DNA of 38,382 nucleotides from Clostridia bacterium (GTDB lineage: Bacteria; Bacillota; Clostridia; Oscillospirales; CAG-272), in contig JAFVTI010000014.1 in NCBI GenBank assembly GCA_017503325.1, positions 1-38,382 on the forward strand. Reading direction: 5' to 3'. Positions 14,875 through 23,097 of the stretch are shown one piece after another (positions within the stretch are counted from its first letter, which is position 1; each line of letters starts with the position of its first letter). A program made the position numbers and the translations under genes. The notes below the pieces were generated by a model, which made no database searches, had not been told where the DNA came from, and saw nothing but the letters and a program-made list of their open reading frames with translations.

Positions 14875-14940
14875 TCACGGCAGGAAACTGCCTGCATGCT
14901 CCCAAACCGGGAGCACTGCCATCTGCGCTACATTCCGTGA
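14875..14940 (-). pseudogene. Second degenerate tRNA-Pro-like sequence
   Basis: On the minus strand CGGAATGTAGCGCAGATGG (from 14937) looks like the 5' end of a Clostridia tRNA-Pro, continues with GTGC and reaches the same TTTGGGA loop (14906-14900). It then changes to GCATGCAGGCAGTTTCCTGC. The anticodon stem and 3' acceptor strand do not match the 5' side, and the T loop lacks TTCGA. The outer TCACGG/CCGTGA and GCAGG/CCTGC stems pair, but the gene is unlikely to make a working tRNA. Confidence 0.6.
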
Positions 14941-14956
14941 TGTCAATTTCGGTATT

Positions 14957-14984
14957 TCAGGGTGCTGCATTCGCAGCACCCTGA
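14957..14984 (-). terminator. Strong hairpin downstream of the acidic zinc-ribbon gene
   Basis: TCAGGGTGCTGC pairs perfectly over 12 bp with GCAGCACCCTGA around a 4-nt loop. There is no good U-tract on the minus strand. Two copies of TTCCCTTTTGGGAT (14999-15012 and 15015-15028) lie between it and the stop codon. It probably ends the efp operon. Confidence 0.5.
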
Positions 14985-15045
14985 ATCATATTTGGGAGTT
15001 CCCTTTTGGGATATTTCCCTTTTGGGATTCTTCTCTTTTTCGGAA

Positions 15046-15573
15046 TTACTCCTCGTCGCCGTCAAGAGCCTCGAGGTCCTCAACGTCGTCCTCGTCGATG
15101 ATGCAAGCGAACTTTTCGCCGCATGCGGGGCAACGCAGATTGTCCTCGTCGATATCGCCCTCAAAGCAAATGATCTCGCCGCAAGAGGGGCACTCGACCT
15201 CAAAGATCTCCTCGAACTCGTCCTCGAGATCCTCTAAGTCATCGTCAAAAGGGATGTCGCACTCCAGGCCGCAGCTTTCGCAGTCGCCGTCGCATTCTTC
15301 CCAATCCTCGTCATCCCAGTCCTCGTCGTCCTCGTCGAAGTCATAGTCGCCCTCGTCCAGGAGATAGTCCTCAACATCGCCAAGATCGGTATCGATCTCA
15401 TCTACGTATTCCTCCAGATCAGCCAGATCCTCGTCGAGCTCGTCAACCAGGTCAGCAAGATCAGAGGTCAGCTCGATCAGCGCGGACAGCAGCTTGCCCT
15501 CTGCGCTCTCCTTATCGTAATTCAAGCCTTCTGCCAAACCCTTCAGGTAAGCAGCCTTTTCGGTAATGGTCAT
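15046..15573 (-). CDS. CD1247-type acidic protein with zinc ribbon
   Basis: This is a 175-aa protein. The N-terminus TITEKAAYLKGLAEGLNYDK matches the CD1247 N-terminal domain found across Clostridia. It is followed by a helical, acidic stretch (DLADLVDELDEDLADLEEYV) and an Asp/Glu-rich linker. Cysteine pairs follow: CDGDCESCGLEC, then CPSCGEIICF and CPACGEKFAC, the latter two forming a rubredoxin-like zinc ribbon. An AAAGGAAAAG site precedes the start. The gene begins 48 nt after efp and probably shares its transcript. The biochemical role is unknown; the zinc ribbon suggests nucleic-acid or protein contacts. Confidence 0.8.
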   Translation of the reverse strand: MTITEKAAYLKGLAEGLNYDKESAEGKLLSALIELTSDLADLVDELDEDLADLEEYVDEIDTDLGDVEDYLLDEGDYDFDEDDEDWDDEDWEECDGDCESCGLECDIPFDDDLEDLEDEFEEIFEVECPSCGEIICFEGDIDEDNLRCPACGEKFACIIDEDDVEDLEALDGDEE

Positions 15574-15621
15574 AATTACTCTTTTCCTTTCTGTTGATTT
15601 TCGGCCCTCGCCGCAGGAAAA

Positions 15622-16179
15622 TTATGCTCTGGACAGATACTCGCCGGTTCTGGTGTCGATCTTGAGCACGTCGCCTACGTTGATGAACAGGGGAACCTTG
15701 ATCTCAGCGCCGGTTTCCAGAGTTGCGGGCTTGAGGGTATTGGTTGCGGTGTTGCCTGCAAAGCCGGGATCGGTATCGGTAACCTCAAGCTCTACGAATG
15801 TGGGGGGCTCTACTGCGAAGATGTTGCCCTTGTAGGACATGATCTTGCAGAACATTTCTTCCTTTACGAACTTGAAGGAATCGCCAACCTTGTCGTGAGC
15901 AACCAGGGTCTCTTCCCAGGTCTCGGTATCCATGAAGTGATACAGGTCGCCATCGTCGTAGGAATACTGCATATCCTTTCTGTCAATGTATGCATTCTCG
16001 AACTTATCTGTGGGAGAGAAGGTTCTTTCCACAACAGTGCCGGTAATGACGTTCTTGATCTTGGTGCGCACAAATGCAGCACCCTTACCGGGCTTTACGT
16101 GCTGGAATTCGATAACCTGGAATACGTTACCGTCCATATCAAAAGTGATGCCGTTCTTAAAATCGCCAGCTACTACCAT
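15622..16179 (-). CDS. efp: Translation elongation factor P
   Basis: This is a 185-aa protein of the usual family length. EF-P binds between the P and E sites and helps ribosomes form bonds at polyproline stretches. The start [20 protein letters not shown], the loop [12 protein letters not shown] with Lys32 at the tip (the modified position in many EF-Ps), and the C-terminal OB segment [20 protein letters not shown] identify it. The ATG follows a GGAGGA site. Which modification, if any, occurs on Lys32 cannot be told from this window. A consensus sigma-A promoter precedes it. Confidence 0.97.
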   Translation of the reverse strand: MVVAGDFKNGITFDMDGNVFQVIEFQHVKPGKGAAFVRTKIKNVITGTVVERTFSPTDKFENAYIDRKDMQYSYDDGDLYHFMDTETWEETLVAHDKVGDSFKFVKEEMFCKIMSYKGNIFAVEPPTFVELEVTDTDPGFAGNTATNTLKPATLETGAEIKVPLFINVGDVLKIDTRTGEYLSRA

Positions 16180-16237
16180 TTTGTTTGTCCTCCAATATTA
16201 ACCGTGAATATTTTGGTCTGATTATACAGTTCATTTT

Positions 16238-16266
16238 ATTATACACCAATTCCGCGCCTTTTTCAA
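16238..16266 (-). promoter_or_regulatory. Sigma-A promoter of efp
   Basis: On the minus strand TTGAAA (16266-16261), a 17-bp spacer and TATAAT (16243-16238) give a near-perfect sigma-A promoter. It lies ~60 bp before the efp start. Confidence 0.85.
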
Positions 16267-16350
16267 GAGGGTTTTGCACATTTTTTGCGCAAGATGCGAG
16301 ATTTTCTTATATATTTCCAAAAATCAAAGAAAAAATGCGGGATAAACCCA

Positions 16351-16566
16351 TCCCCCGAGTGTCATCCTGCAGGGGACAGCGTCATGCCGCAAGCGGCGAA
16401 CGTCCCGAGCGCAGCAAAACTTCGACTACGCAAAAATCCCAATCAAGATCCTTCGCTGCGCGTTTGGGGCCGTCATTCTCGAGCGCAGCGAAGAATCTTG
16501 CCCCAAACGCTTGCTCAAGGATGACGGATTGGAATTTTTGCTCCGCTCAGAATGACACTCGGGGGA
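16351..16566. repeat. Nested inverted-repeat intergenic element
   Basis: The ends TCCCCCGAGTGTCATCCTG (16351-16369) and its near-exact inverse (16548-16566) differ by one base. Inside, GATCCTTCGCTGCGC is mirrored by GCGCAGCGAAGAATC, and GCGTTTGGGG by CCCCAAACGC. The whole ~215 bp could fold into one long structure. It contains no gene and fits a small non-autonomous or REP-like repeat between the divergent efp and yicC promoters. Confidence 0.75.
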
Positions 16567-16571
16567 AACGC

Positions 16572-16595
16572 TGCGGGAGCAAGCCCCCGCCCTAC
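16572..16595 (+). repeat. 24-bp dispersed repeat, copy 1
   Basis: The sequence from TGCGGGAGCAAG to CCCCGCCCTAC is repeated identically at 38191-38214. It contains a GCGGG/CCCGC stem. Two exact copies 21 kb apart, both intergenic, point to a dispersed genomic repeat. Confidence 0.75.
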
Positions 16596-16674
16596 ACTCA
16601 TCAACCAATGATCTGTGCACAGGATATAGGCACCCACTTTTTTAATATGGCCGGTACTTTTTTCGTTTTCTGTG

Positions 16675-16703
16675 TTGACAATCGCGCCAAAATCGGGTAC
16701 AAT
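16675..16703 (+). promoter_or_regulatory. Consensus sigma-A promoter of the yicC cluster
   Basis: TTGACA (16675-16680), a 17-bp spacer and TACAAT (16698-16703) lie 67 bp before the yicC start. No comparable promoter was seen until much later in the plus-strand cluster, so this probably drives its first part. Confidence 0.85.
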
Positions 16704-16770
16704 AATTATATATGCCGTTTTTTGCCCTGCTGCGTGCAAGGGAAAACGGCGGAATTCGGAGGAAGTGACT

Positions 16771-17658
16771 TTGATCTTCAGCATGACCGCCTTTGGGCGC
16801 GACAAGCAGACCGTTGCGGGCAAGGATATTACCGTGGAGATCCGCTCGGTCAACAACAGATTTTTTGATTGCTCGGTACGCATGCCCCGCGCATTCTCGT
16901 ACCTGGAGGAAAAGATCAAGCCCTACCTGCAAAGCCGCGGGATTTCGCGCGGTAAGGTGGACGTCAACATCTCGATCGACGTGCTGGATACGCAGGGCGT
17001 TTCGATCGTGCTGGACGAGGGCTACGCCAAGGGTTACCTCGACGCGCTTTACGCGCTGCGCGACACGTTCTCTCTTGCCGACGACATCAGCGTCATGACG
17101 GTTGCGCGCAACCAGGAGATCTTCAAGGTCAAAAAGCCCGAGGAGGACACCGAAAAGGATTGGCAGGCACTGCTTACCGTGCTTTCGGTTGCGACCGACC
17201 GATTCCTGGACGCTCGCCGCTGTGAGGGCGCGCGCATCGAATCCGATCTGCGCGGCAAGATGCACAACATCATGACCCGTGTGGACACCATTGAGCAGCT
17301 TTCGGGCGACGACATCGTGACCTACCGCCAAAGACTTGAAGAAAAGATCCGCGCGGTACTGGCAGATGCCGTGGTCACGGTGGACGAAAACCGCATTCTG
17401 ACAGAGTGCGCCATCTATGCCGACAAGGTTGCCATCGACGAGGAGCTGGTTCGCCTGCGCTCGCATTTCGTGGCCTTTGAGCAATACTTGAAAAGCGACC
17501 AGCCGGTTGGCCGCAGCATTGATTTCCTGTTGCAGGAGATCAACCGCGAGATCAACACCACGGGCTCCAAGTGCTCCAACGCCGCCATTGCAAAGCTGGT
17601 GGTCGAGGTCAAGACCGAGCTTGAAAAGATCCGCGAGCAGATCCAGAATATTGAATAA
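16771..17658 (+). CDS. yicC: YicC family protein (putative endoribonuclease)
   Basis: This 295-aa protein has family-typical length. The TTG start at 16771 is chosen because the family begins M-I-x-S-M-T-G-F-G-R, here MIFSMTAFGR, and GGAGG lies at 16758-16762. ITVEIRSVNNRFFDCSVRMP and the C-terminal GRSIDFLLQEINREINTTGSK, with Glu and Asn residues, are the conserved YicC blocks. E. coli YicC (RnnA-like) acts in RNA turnover, notably of RyhB; the Bacillota relatives are endoribonucleases by homology. It is the first gene of the remA-rpoZ-priA cluster, as in many Bacillota. Confidence 0.93.
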   Translation: MIFSMTAFGRDKQTVAGKDITVEIRSVNNRFFDCSVRMPRAFSYLEEKIKPYLQSRGISRGKVDVNISIDVLDTQGVSIVLDEGYAKGYLDALYALRDTFSLADDISVMTVARNQEIFKVKKPEEDTEKDWQALLTVLSVATDRFLDARRCEGARIESDLRGKMHNIMTRVDTIEQLSGDDIVTYRQRLEEKIRAVLADAVVTVDENRILTECAIYADKVAIDEELVRLRSHFVAFEQYLKSDQPVGRSIDFLLQEINREINTTGSKCSNAAIAKLVVEVKTELEKIREQIQNIE

Positions 17659-17661
17659 ATA

Positions 17662-17768
17662 GCGTGAAAGCTCACTCTATCAGACCGTTTCGTCTGCTGT
17701 TCACGCATAAACTTCACCTGAAAATGGGGCCCAACCCATTTTCGGAGCAAAGCTCCACGGTGAAGTTT
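17662..17768 (+). repeat. Two structured hairpins between yicC and remA
   Basis: GCGTGAA (17662) pairs with TTCACGC (17700-17706) around CAGAC/GTCTG. The second structure has AAACTTCACC (17709-17718) with GGTGAAGTTT (17759-17768), and inside AAAATGGG with CCCATTTT and GGAGC with GCTCC. They may attenuate transcription or protect mRNA ends, or be dispersed repeats. Confidence 0.6.
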
Positions 17769-17786
17769 CAACACTAGGAGGTTAGT

Positions 17787-18053
17787 ATGAACTTTATCAA
17801 CGTAGGCTATGGAAATATGGTAGCCGTGGAGCGCATTGTGACGCTGGCTGCCCCCGACTCCGCTCCCATTAAGCGTCTGATCCAGGACGCAAAGGATGCA
17901 GGACGCGTCATTGACGTGACCTGCGGCAGAAAGACCCGCGCGGTCATCATTACCGATTCCGAGCACGTCATCCTCTCGGCGCTGCAGGCAGAGACCATTG
18001 CAAACCGCCTGACCACCGACCAGGATTACGATGACACCGAAGAGGAAGAATAA
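17787..18053 (+). CDS. remA: RemA family DNA-binding regulator (DUF370)
   Basis: This 88-aa protein starts [20 protein letters not shown] and contains [20 protein letters not shown] and [20 protein letters not shown], the conserved RemA core. In Bacillus subtilis RemA is an arc-shaped oligomeric DNA-binding protein that activates biofilm matrix operons and osmoprotection genes. Its job here is inferred from homology. AGGAGGT precedes the ATG. In many genomes gmk follows directly, but here rpoZ does. Confidence 0.93.
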   Translation: MNFINVGYGNMVAVERIVTLAAPDSAPIKRLIQDAKDAGRVIDVTCGRKTRAVIITDSEHVILSALQAETIANRLTTDQDYDDTEEEE

Positions 18054-18101
18054 CCAAGTTATTAAAATTATCTTACATATTGATTTTGAAAGGAATTAAC
18101 T

Positions 18102-18383
18102 ATGCTTTATCCTACCATCAACCAACTGACCAAGAACGAATTCAACCGCTACGAGCTGGCTATCGCGACTGCAAAGTGCGCACGCATCATCACCGGCGAA
18201 TACGTCAAGCAGCGCGAGCAGGCTGAGGCTTCCATGACCGGTAACAAGGAGACCGACAAGCCCCTGAACACCATGATCGACAAGGAAGTGCGCGATGAAA
18301 AGGCTGTCAAGATCGCAATCGGCCGCATTCACAAGGGCGAATACAAGATCGTAAGAGAGACTCCCGAGCAGGAGCTCAACTGA
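18102..18383 (+). CDS. rpoZ: RNA polymerase omega subunit
   Basis: This is a 93-aa protein. MLYPTINQLTKNEFNRYELAI resembles the omega N-terminus (P-x-x-x-L-L-x-x-x-x-x-R-Y-x-L-V), followed by ATAKCARII and, after a charged linker, KAVKIAIGRIHKGEYKI. Omega supports assembly of the core enzyme by wrapping the C-terminal part of beta'. The gene lies 48 nt after remA with GAAAGGA upstream. The ~20-residue linker makes it somewhat longer than the shortest family members. Confidence 0.9.
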   Translation: MLYPTINQLTKNEFNRYELAIATAKCARIITGEYVKQREQAEASMTGNKETDKPLNTMIDKEVRDEKAVKIAIGRIHKGEYKIVRETPEQELN

Positions 18384-18409
18384 CTCACCCACACAAAGGA
18401 GTGAATTTC

Positions 18410-20923
18410 GTGAACCGTTGCGAAGGCGCAAACGAATACGCAGGGGTATATATCTTAGATAACCCCTACTGTATCGATGCCTCCTACGATTACTATATCC
18501 CCCAAGACATACGCGCCTCGGTCACCCCGGGCGTGTTTGTCACTGTGCCGTTCGGACACGGAAACCGCAAACAGATCGGCGTGGTTGCCACGGTGCACAG
18601 CACCGCTTCGGCAAAGCGCATCAAGAGCATTGCGGGACTGTGCGCCGAACGGATTTGCTTATCCTTTGAAATGCTGTCCCTTTGCCTTTGGCTGCACGAG
18701 CAAACGCTTTGCACCGTGGGCGAGGCCATCCGCTGCGTGCTGCCCTCTGCCTCCATGTCCCATATGGTGGACTATTACAGTCCCGTTCCCGGGCTGGACC
18801 CGCAGAGCTTTGACAGGCACGTGGAAGCCTCTCATCTGTTGGTATACAACTACATAGTTGCCCGTGAGCGCGTCAGCATGCAAGCGCTGCGCGCGCGCTT
18901 TGGTGCAGGGGTGGGAGAGACCGTCACCTTCCTTACCGACAAGGGCTTTGTGCACAAGTTCACCGAGGAAAAGCAGGGCTCGGACGGCGTTTTCACCACG
19001 CTTTATTCGCTGAATATCGATAGAGACGAGGCAGAGCGCATTCTCGCGGGCAACAAGACCGCAGCCGTGCGCCTGACCTCACAAAAGCAAAAAGCCTTGC
19101 TTTCCCGTGCGCTGGAGCTGGGGAGATCCGCTGACAAGGACGAGATCTGCCGCGGCACCGATGCAGGAGCAGCACAGCTCAAGGCCTTGGTGGACAAGGG
19201 CGTGCTTACAGCCGAGAAAAAGCAGGTCTATCGCAACCCTTACGCCATTGTCGACGACTTTACCCCCATGCCCGACCCCGTGCTCAACCACGAGCAGGCC
19301 GAGGCTGTGCGTGCGCTTTGCGAAATGGCGGACAGCGGCCAGGCCCGCGCGGCACTCTTATTCGGCGTGACAGGCAGCGGCAAAACCTACGTCATGGCAA
19401 AGCTGCTGGACAAGATCTTAGCCGACGGCAAGGGCGCGATCTTAATGCTGCCCGAAATCTCGCTGACCCCACAATCCGTAGCTCTGTTCTGCGCAAGATA
19501 CGGCAACACGGTGGCTGTGATTCATTCGGGCCTTTCTGCAGGCGAGCGACAGGACGCTTACGCCCGCATCAGCTCGGGCAAGGCGCGACTGGTCATCGGT
19601 ACGCGCTCGGCCGTGTTTGCTCCCGTGCCCAATCTGGGCCTTATCATCATGGACGAGGAGCAGGAGCACACGTACAAATCCGACCAGGACCCCAAATACC
19701 ACGCACGCGACGTAGCCCGCTGGCGTTGCGCCCACAACAAGGCGCTTTTGCTGCTGGCATCGGCCACGCCCTCACTTGAAAGCTACGCCAAGGCACAGGC
19801 AGGGACTTATACCCTGCTGACCTTGACAGAACGATACAACAAGACCAATCTCCCCGAGGTCACGGTGGCAGACATGCGCACAGAGGCGGCTGCCGGCTTT
19901 TCCTCTCCGCTGGGATCTTTGCTGACCGAGGCGCTGGATAACACGGTCAAGGACGGAAGACAGGCCGTACTGTTTCTCAACCGTCGCGGCTATCACCGCT
20001 TTGTGTCCTGCGCATCCTGCGGCACGGCCATCACCTGCCCGCATTGCTCGGTGGCCATGACCTATCACGTTAAAAACGGCACGTACACCGACGGCGAGCT
20101 GATCTGCCATTGGTGCGGCACACGTATGCCCGTGCCCACAAAATGCCCATCGTGCGATTCCCCGCACCTGCGGCACAACGGCTTTGGCACGCAGCGCGTG
20201 CAGGAGGAGCTGGAGACGCTTTTGCCGGACGCGCGCGTCATGCGCCTGGACGCGGACACCACCTCGGCAAAATTCTCCATGGATAAGCTGCTTGGCGAGT
20301 TCCGCGATGGCAAGGCCAACGTCATGATCGGCACGCAGATGGTGACCAAGGGGCACAACTTCCCCGACGTCACGCTTGTGGGCGTGCTGTTGGCCGACGC
20401 CTCGCTTTACGTGGACGACTACCGTGCTGCCGAGCGCACCTTTGCCATGCTGACGCAGGTCATCGGACGTGCGGGACGCGGCGACGTGCAAGGGCGCGCC
20501 ATCATTCAGACAAACAACCCCGACAGCGACGTGATCACGCTGGCCTGCGCGCAGGATTACCACACCTTTTATGAGCGCGAGATCAAGCTGCGCCGCCTGC
20601 TCACCTTCCCGCCCTATTGCGACATTGTACTGCTGACGCTGACCGCAGCCGACGAAAAGGAGCTGATGATCCACGCCGTGCGACTGCGCGAGGAGCTGGA
20701 CAGACTTGGCTCCGGGGATTTTTGCGACGTGCCCATGCTGATCTTCGGGCCTTTTGAAGCCCCCGTTTACCGTGTGGAGGAAAAATACCGCATGAGACTT
20801 GTGATCAAATGCCGACTGAACAAGCGCTCTCGCGAGCTTTTCTCCAAAATTCTGATCCGTTTTGGCAAGGACGGCGCAAAAAAGCCGATCCTCGGTATAG
20901 ATTTCAACCCATCATCACTATAA
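18410..20923 (+). CDS. priA: Primosomal replication restart helicase PriA
   Basis: This is an 837-aa DNA helicase that reloads the replisome at stalled forks. The GTG at 18410 is preferred because GGAG (18398-18401) sits 8 nt before it, while the GTG at 18401 overlaps that site. Motifs seen are Walker A GVTGSGKT, Walker B MDEEQEH, the helicase motif ASATPSLES, and a zinc-binding region with four Cys pairs (CASC, CPHC, CHWC, CPSC). GTQMVTKGHNFPDV and QVIGRAGRGDVQG complete the C-terminal helicase lobe. The start lies 26 nt after rpoZ; coaBC, often between them, is absent. Confidence 0.96.
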   Translation: MNRCEGANEYAGVYILDNPYCIDASYDYYIPQDIRASVTPGVFVTVPFGHGNRKQIGVVATVHSTASAKRIKSIAGLCAERICLSFEMLSLCLWLHEQTLCTVGEAIRCVLPSASMSHMVDYYSPVPGLDPQSFDRHVEASHLLVYNYIVARERVSMQALRARFGAGVGETVTFLTDKGFVHKFTEEKQGSDGVFTTLYSLNIDRDEAERILAGNKTAAVRLTSQKQKALLSRALELGRSADKDEICRGTDAGAAQLKALVDKGVLTAEKKQVYRNPYAIVDDFTPMPDPVLNHEQAEAVRALCEMADSGQARAALLFGVTGSGKTYVMAKLLDKILADGKGAILMLPEISLTPQSVALFCARYGNTVAVIHSGLSAGERQDAYARISSGKARLVIGTRSAVFAPVPNLGLIIMDEEQEHTYKSDQDPKYHARDVARWRCAHNKALLLLASATPSLESYAKAQAGTYTLLTLTERYNKTNLPEVTVADMRTEAAAGFSSPLGSLLTEALDNTVKDGRQAVLFLNRRGYHRFVSCASCGTAITCPHCSVAMTYHVKNGTYTDGELICHWCGTRMPVPTKCPSCDSPHLRHNGFGTQRVQEELETLLPDARVMRLDADTTSAKFSMDKLLGEFRDGKANVMIGTQMVTKGHNFPDVTLVGVLLADASLYVDDYRAAERTFAMLTQVIGRAGRGDVQGRAIIQTNNPDSDVITLACAQDYHTFYEREIKLRRLLTFPPYCDIVLLTLTAADEKELMIHAVRLREELDRLGSGDFCDVPMLIFGPFEAPVYRVEEKYRMRLVIKCRLNKRSRELFSKILIRFGKDGAKKPILGIDFNPSSL

Positions 20924-20940
20924 TATAAGGAGTTTGACTC

Positions 20941-21396
20941 ATGGCTAAATTGAGAATTGTAAAATACGGCGACGAGGTACTGCGCAAGACCTGTCGCCCC
21001 GTAGATACCGTTACCCCCCGCATCAAAACTCTGCTTGACGACATGGTGGAGACCATGCGTGCAGCCGATGGCTGCGGCCTTGCAGCGCCCCAGGTGGGCA
21101 TTCTGCGCCGCATTGCAGTTGTCGAGGTTGAGCCCGGCGAGGTGTACGAGATGATCAACCCCAAGATTGTTGCGCGCGCAGGCACGCAGGAGGAGACCGA
21201 GGGCTGCCTTTCCCTGCCCGGCAAGTGGGGCACGACGCGCAGACCCATGCACGTCACGGTGCGCTACACCAACCGCGACGGTGAGGTGGTAGAGGCGTCG
21301 GGCAGCGGCCTTCTGGCACGCGCATTCTGCCACGAGATCGACCATTTGGACGGCGTGCTCTTTATTGACGAGGCGCTGGAAGTGGTGGAAGAATAA
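20941..21396 (+). CDS. def: Peptide deformylase
   Basis: This 151-aa metalloenzyme removes the formyl group from nascent N-terminal methionine. The three motifs are intact: GCGLAAPQVG, EGCLSLPG and HEIDHLDG, in which Cys and two His bind the metal and Glu is catalytic. Length and the start MAKLRIVKYGDEVLRKT are typical. It lies between priA and fmt, the enzyme that adds the formyl group, separated by 17 and 21 nt, so all three are probably co-transcribed. Confidence 0.97.
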   Translation: MAKLRIVKYGDEVLRKTCRPVDTVTPRIKTLLDDMVETMRAADGCGLAAPQVGILRRIAVVEVEPGEVYEMINPKIVARAGTQEETEGCLSLPGKWGTTRRPMHVTVRYTNRDGEVVEASGSGLLARAFCHEIDHLDGVLFIDEALEVVEE

Positions 21397-21417
21397 TTCC
21401 CCCCGGGAGGTGACTTT

Positions 21418-22353
21418 ATGAAGATCTTATTCATGGGTACGCCCGATTTTGCCGTCTTTACACTCAAAGCACTGGTTGAGCGCGGAGAGAACGTGATCGG
21501 TGTGGTCACGCAGACAGACAAGCCGCGCGGACGCGGCTACGAGCTTTTGCCCACACCTGTAAAAGTGTATGCACAGGAGCATAACATCCCCGTCTATCAG
21601 CCCAAGACGCTGCGCGACGAGGCGTTTGCTTCTCTGCTTGCAGAGATCGACCCCGAGCTGATCATAGTGGTGGCCTTTGGCAAAATTCTGCCCGTCAACG
21701 TGCTGGAGTACCCCAAATACGGCTGCATCAACGTGCACGGCTCGCTGCTGCCCGCTTACCGCGGTGCGGCACCCATGCAGCGTGCCATCATGGACGGCTG
21801 TGCCGAAACAGGCATTACCACCATGTACATGGCCGAGGGACTGGACACGGGCGATATGCTGCTCAAGGCATCCTTGCCGATCGAGGAATCCGATAACTTC
21901 GAGACCATTCACGATAAGCTTGGCGCGCTTGGCGCACAAACCATGCTTGACACGCTGGACGCTTTGCGTCAAGGCACACTCGTGCCCGAGGTGCAGGATG
22001 ATTCGCTTGCAAATTATGCGGAAAAGATTCAGAAGAGCGATCTGCTCCTGGACTTTTCGCTTGACGCGCGCACGCTGCACAACCACATTCGCGGCACCTC
22101 TCCCATTCCCCTTTCCTTTACGCATCTGCCAAACGGATCTTTGCTCAAGGTATACGCCGCACGCGTATACGACGAGGACAAGGTGCACGACAAAGCGCCC
22201 GGCACGGTTGTCGGGCTTGACGGCGAAATCCTGGTTGCCTGCGGCAAGGGCACGCTTGCCCTGACCTCGGTCATTCCCGAGGGCAAAAAGCGCATGGGGG
22301 CTGCCGACTACATCCGCGGCAGAAAGCTGAACGTGGGAGATTTGCTATCCTAA
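21418..22353 (+). CDS. fmt: Methionyl-tRNA formyltransferase
   Basis: This is a 311-aa enzyme that formylates initiator Met-tRNA using 10-formyl-tetrahydrofolate. MKILFMGTPDFAVFTLKAL is the family N-terminus. INVHGSLLPAYRGAAPMQRA contains the catalytic HGSLLP, and MYMAEGLDTGDML the conserved Asp. A C-terminal OB-like domain follows from ~205. GGGAGGTGA precedes the ATG. It is the functional partner of the def gene directly upstream. Confidence 0.97.
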   Translation: MKILFMGTPDFAVFTLKALVERGENVIGVVTQTDKPRGRGYELLPTPVKVYAQEHNIPVYQPKTLRDEAFASLLAEIDPELIIVVAFGKILPVNVLEYPKYGCINVHGSLLPAYRGAAPMQRAIMDGCAETGITTMYMAEGLDTGDMLLKASLPIEESDNFETIHDKLGALGAQTMLDTLDALRQGTLVPEVQDDSLANYAEKIQKSDLLLDFSLDARTLHNHIRGTSPIPLSFTHLPNGSLLKVYAARVYDEDKVHDKAPGTVVGLDGEILVACGKGTLALTSVIPEGKKRMGAADYIRGRKLNVGDLLS

Positions 22354-22365
22354 AGGAGTTTTTTT

Positions 22366-23097
22366 ATGTTCTTTTACTACCCTTTCTTTGACTGGACCTA
22401 TATCATTCTGCTCCCCGCGCTGATCTTCGCCTTTTTTGCGCAGATCCGCGTCAAGAGTGCGTTTGAGGCGGGCAATAGGATCAAAACCTCGCACGGCATT
22501 ACGGGAGCAAAGGCCGCACGCAAGATTTTGGACGACAACGGCCTTTACGACATTTCCATCGAGCGCGTAGGCGGCCATCTGACCGACCACTTTGACCCCA
22601 AGGAGGGCGTTATCCGCCTTTCCGAAAGCGTTTATGACAGCACAAGCGCTGCAGCGGTGGGTGTTGCCGCGCACGAGGCGGGGCACGCGGTGCAATATGC
22701 AACCGATTATTTCCCCATTCGTCTGCGCGCCGCCATCATTCCGATAACCCGCTTTGGCTCTGCCTTGGCCATGCCCCTGTTTCTGATCGGAATTCTGCTT
22801 TCTTACGTATATTTCCAAGCCCCCTCGCAAATCGCAGAGATTCTGATGGTTTCGGGCATTGCGCTCTATTCCTTCTCTACCCTGTTTCAGCTGATCACGC
22901 TGCCCGTGGAATTCAACGCCTCTCGTCGGGCCTTGGCCATCCTTGAGGACTGGGGCACGCTGACCGAGGGCGAGCAGAGGGCCGCCAAAAGCGTACTCAG
23001 CGCGGCTGCTTTGACCTACGTGGCAGCACTTGCCACCTCCCTGCTCTCGCTTTTGCGCTTGGTGCTGATTTTCAGCGGAAGAAGAGGGCGCGACTGA
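22366..23097 (+). CDS. Membrane zinc metallopeptidase (YugP type)
   Basis: This 243-aa protein has a hydrophobic N-terminal segment (~10-25), the zinc site VAAHEAGHAVQYA (HExxH type with Glu catalytic), two or three more membrane spans (~128-160, ~165-190) and a C-terminal hydrophobic helix. VGGHLTDHFDPKEGVIRLSE precedes the active site. This is the layout of Zn-peptidase family 2 (YugP). Substrates are unknown. It lies 12 nt after fmt and its stop overlaps the rsmB start, a common Clostridia arrangement. Confidence 0.92.
   Translation: MFFYYPFFDWTYIILLPALIFAFFAQIRVKSAFEAGNRIKTSHGITGAKAARKILDDNGLYDISIERVGGHLTDHFDPKEGVIRLSESVYDSTSAAAVGVAAHEAGHAVQYATDYFPIRLRAAIIPITRFGSALAMPLFLIGILLSYVYFQAPSQIAEILMVSGIALYSFSTLFQLITLPVEFNASRRALAILEDWGTLTEGEQRAAKSVLSAAALTYVAALATSLLSLLRLVLIFSGRRGRD

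Noticed and set aside
14875..14940. Functional third tRNA
   Set aside because: The anticodon stem and 3' acceptor do not pair with the 5' half in a normal cloverleaf, and the T loop and CCA are missing.
14990..15028. Extra TTTGGGA motifs as further attachment-site relics
   Set aside because: They belong to short TCCC-TTTT-GGGA palindromes repeated in tandem and show no flanking tRNA similarity.
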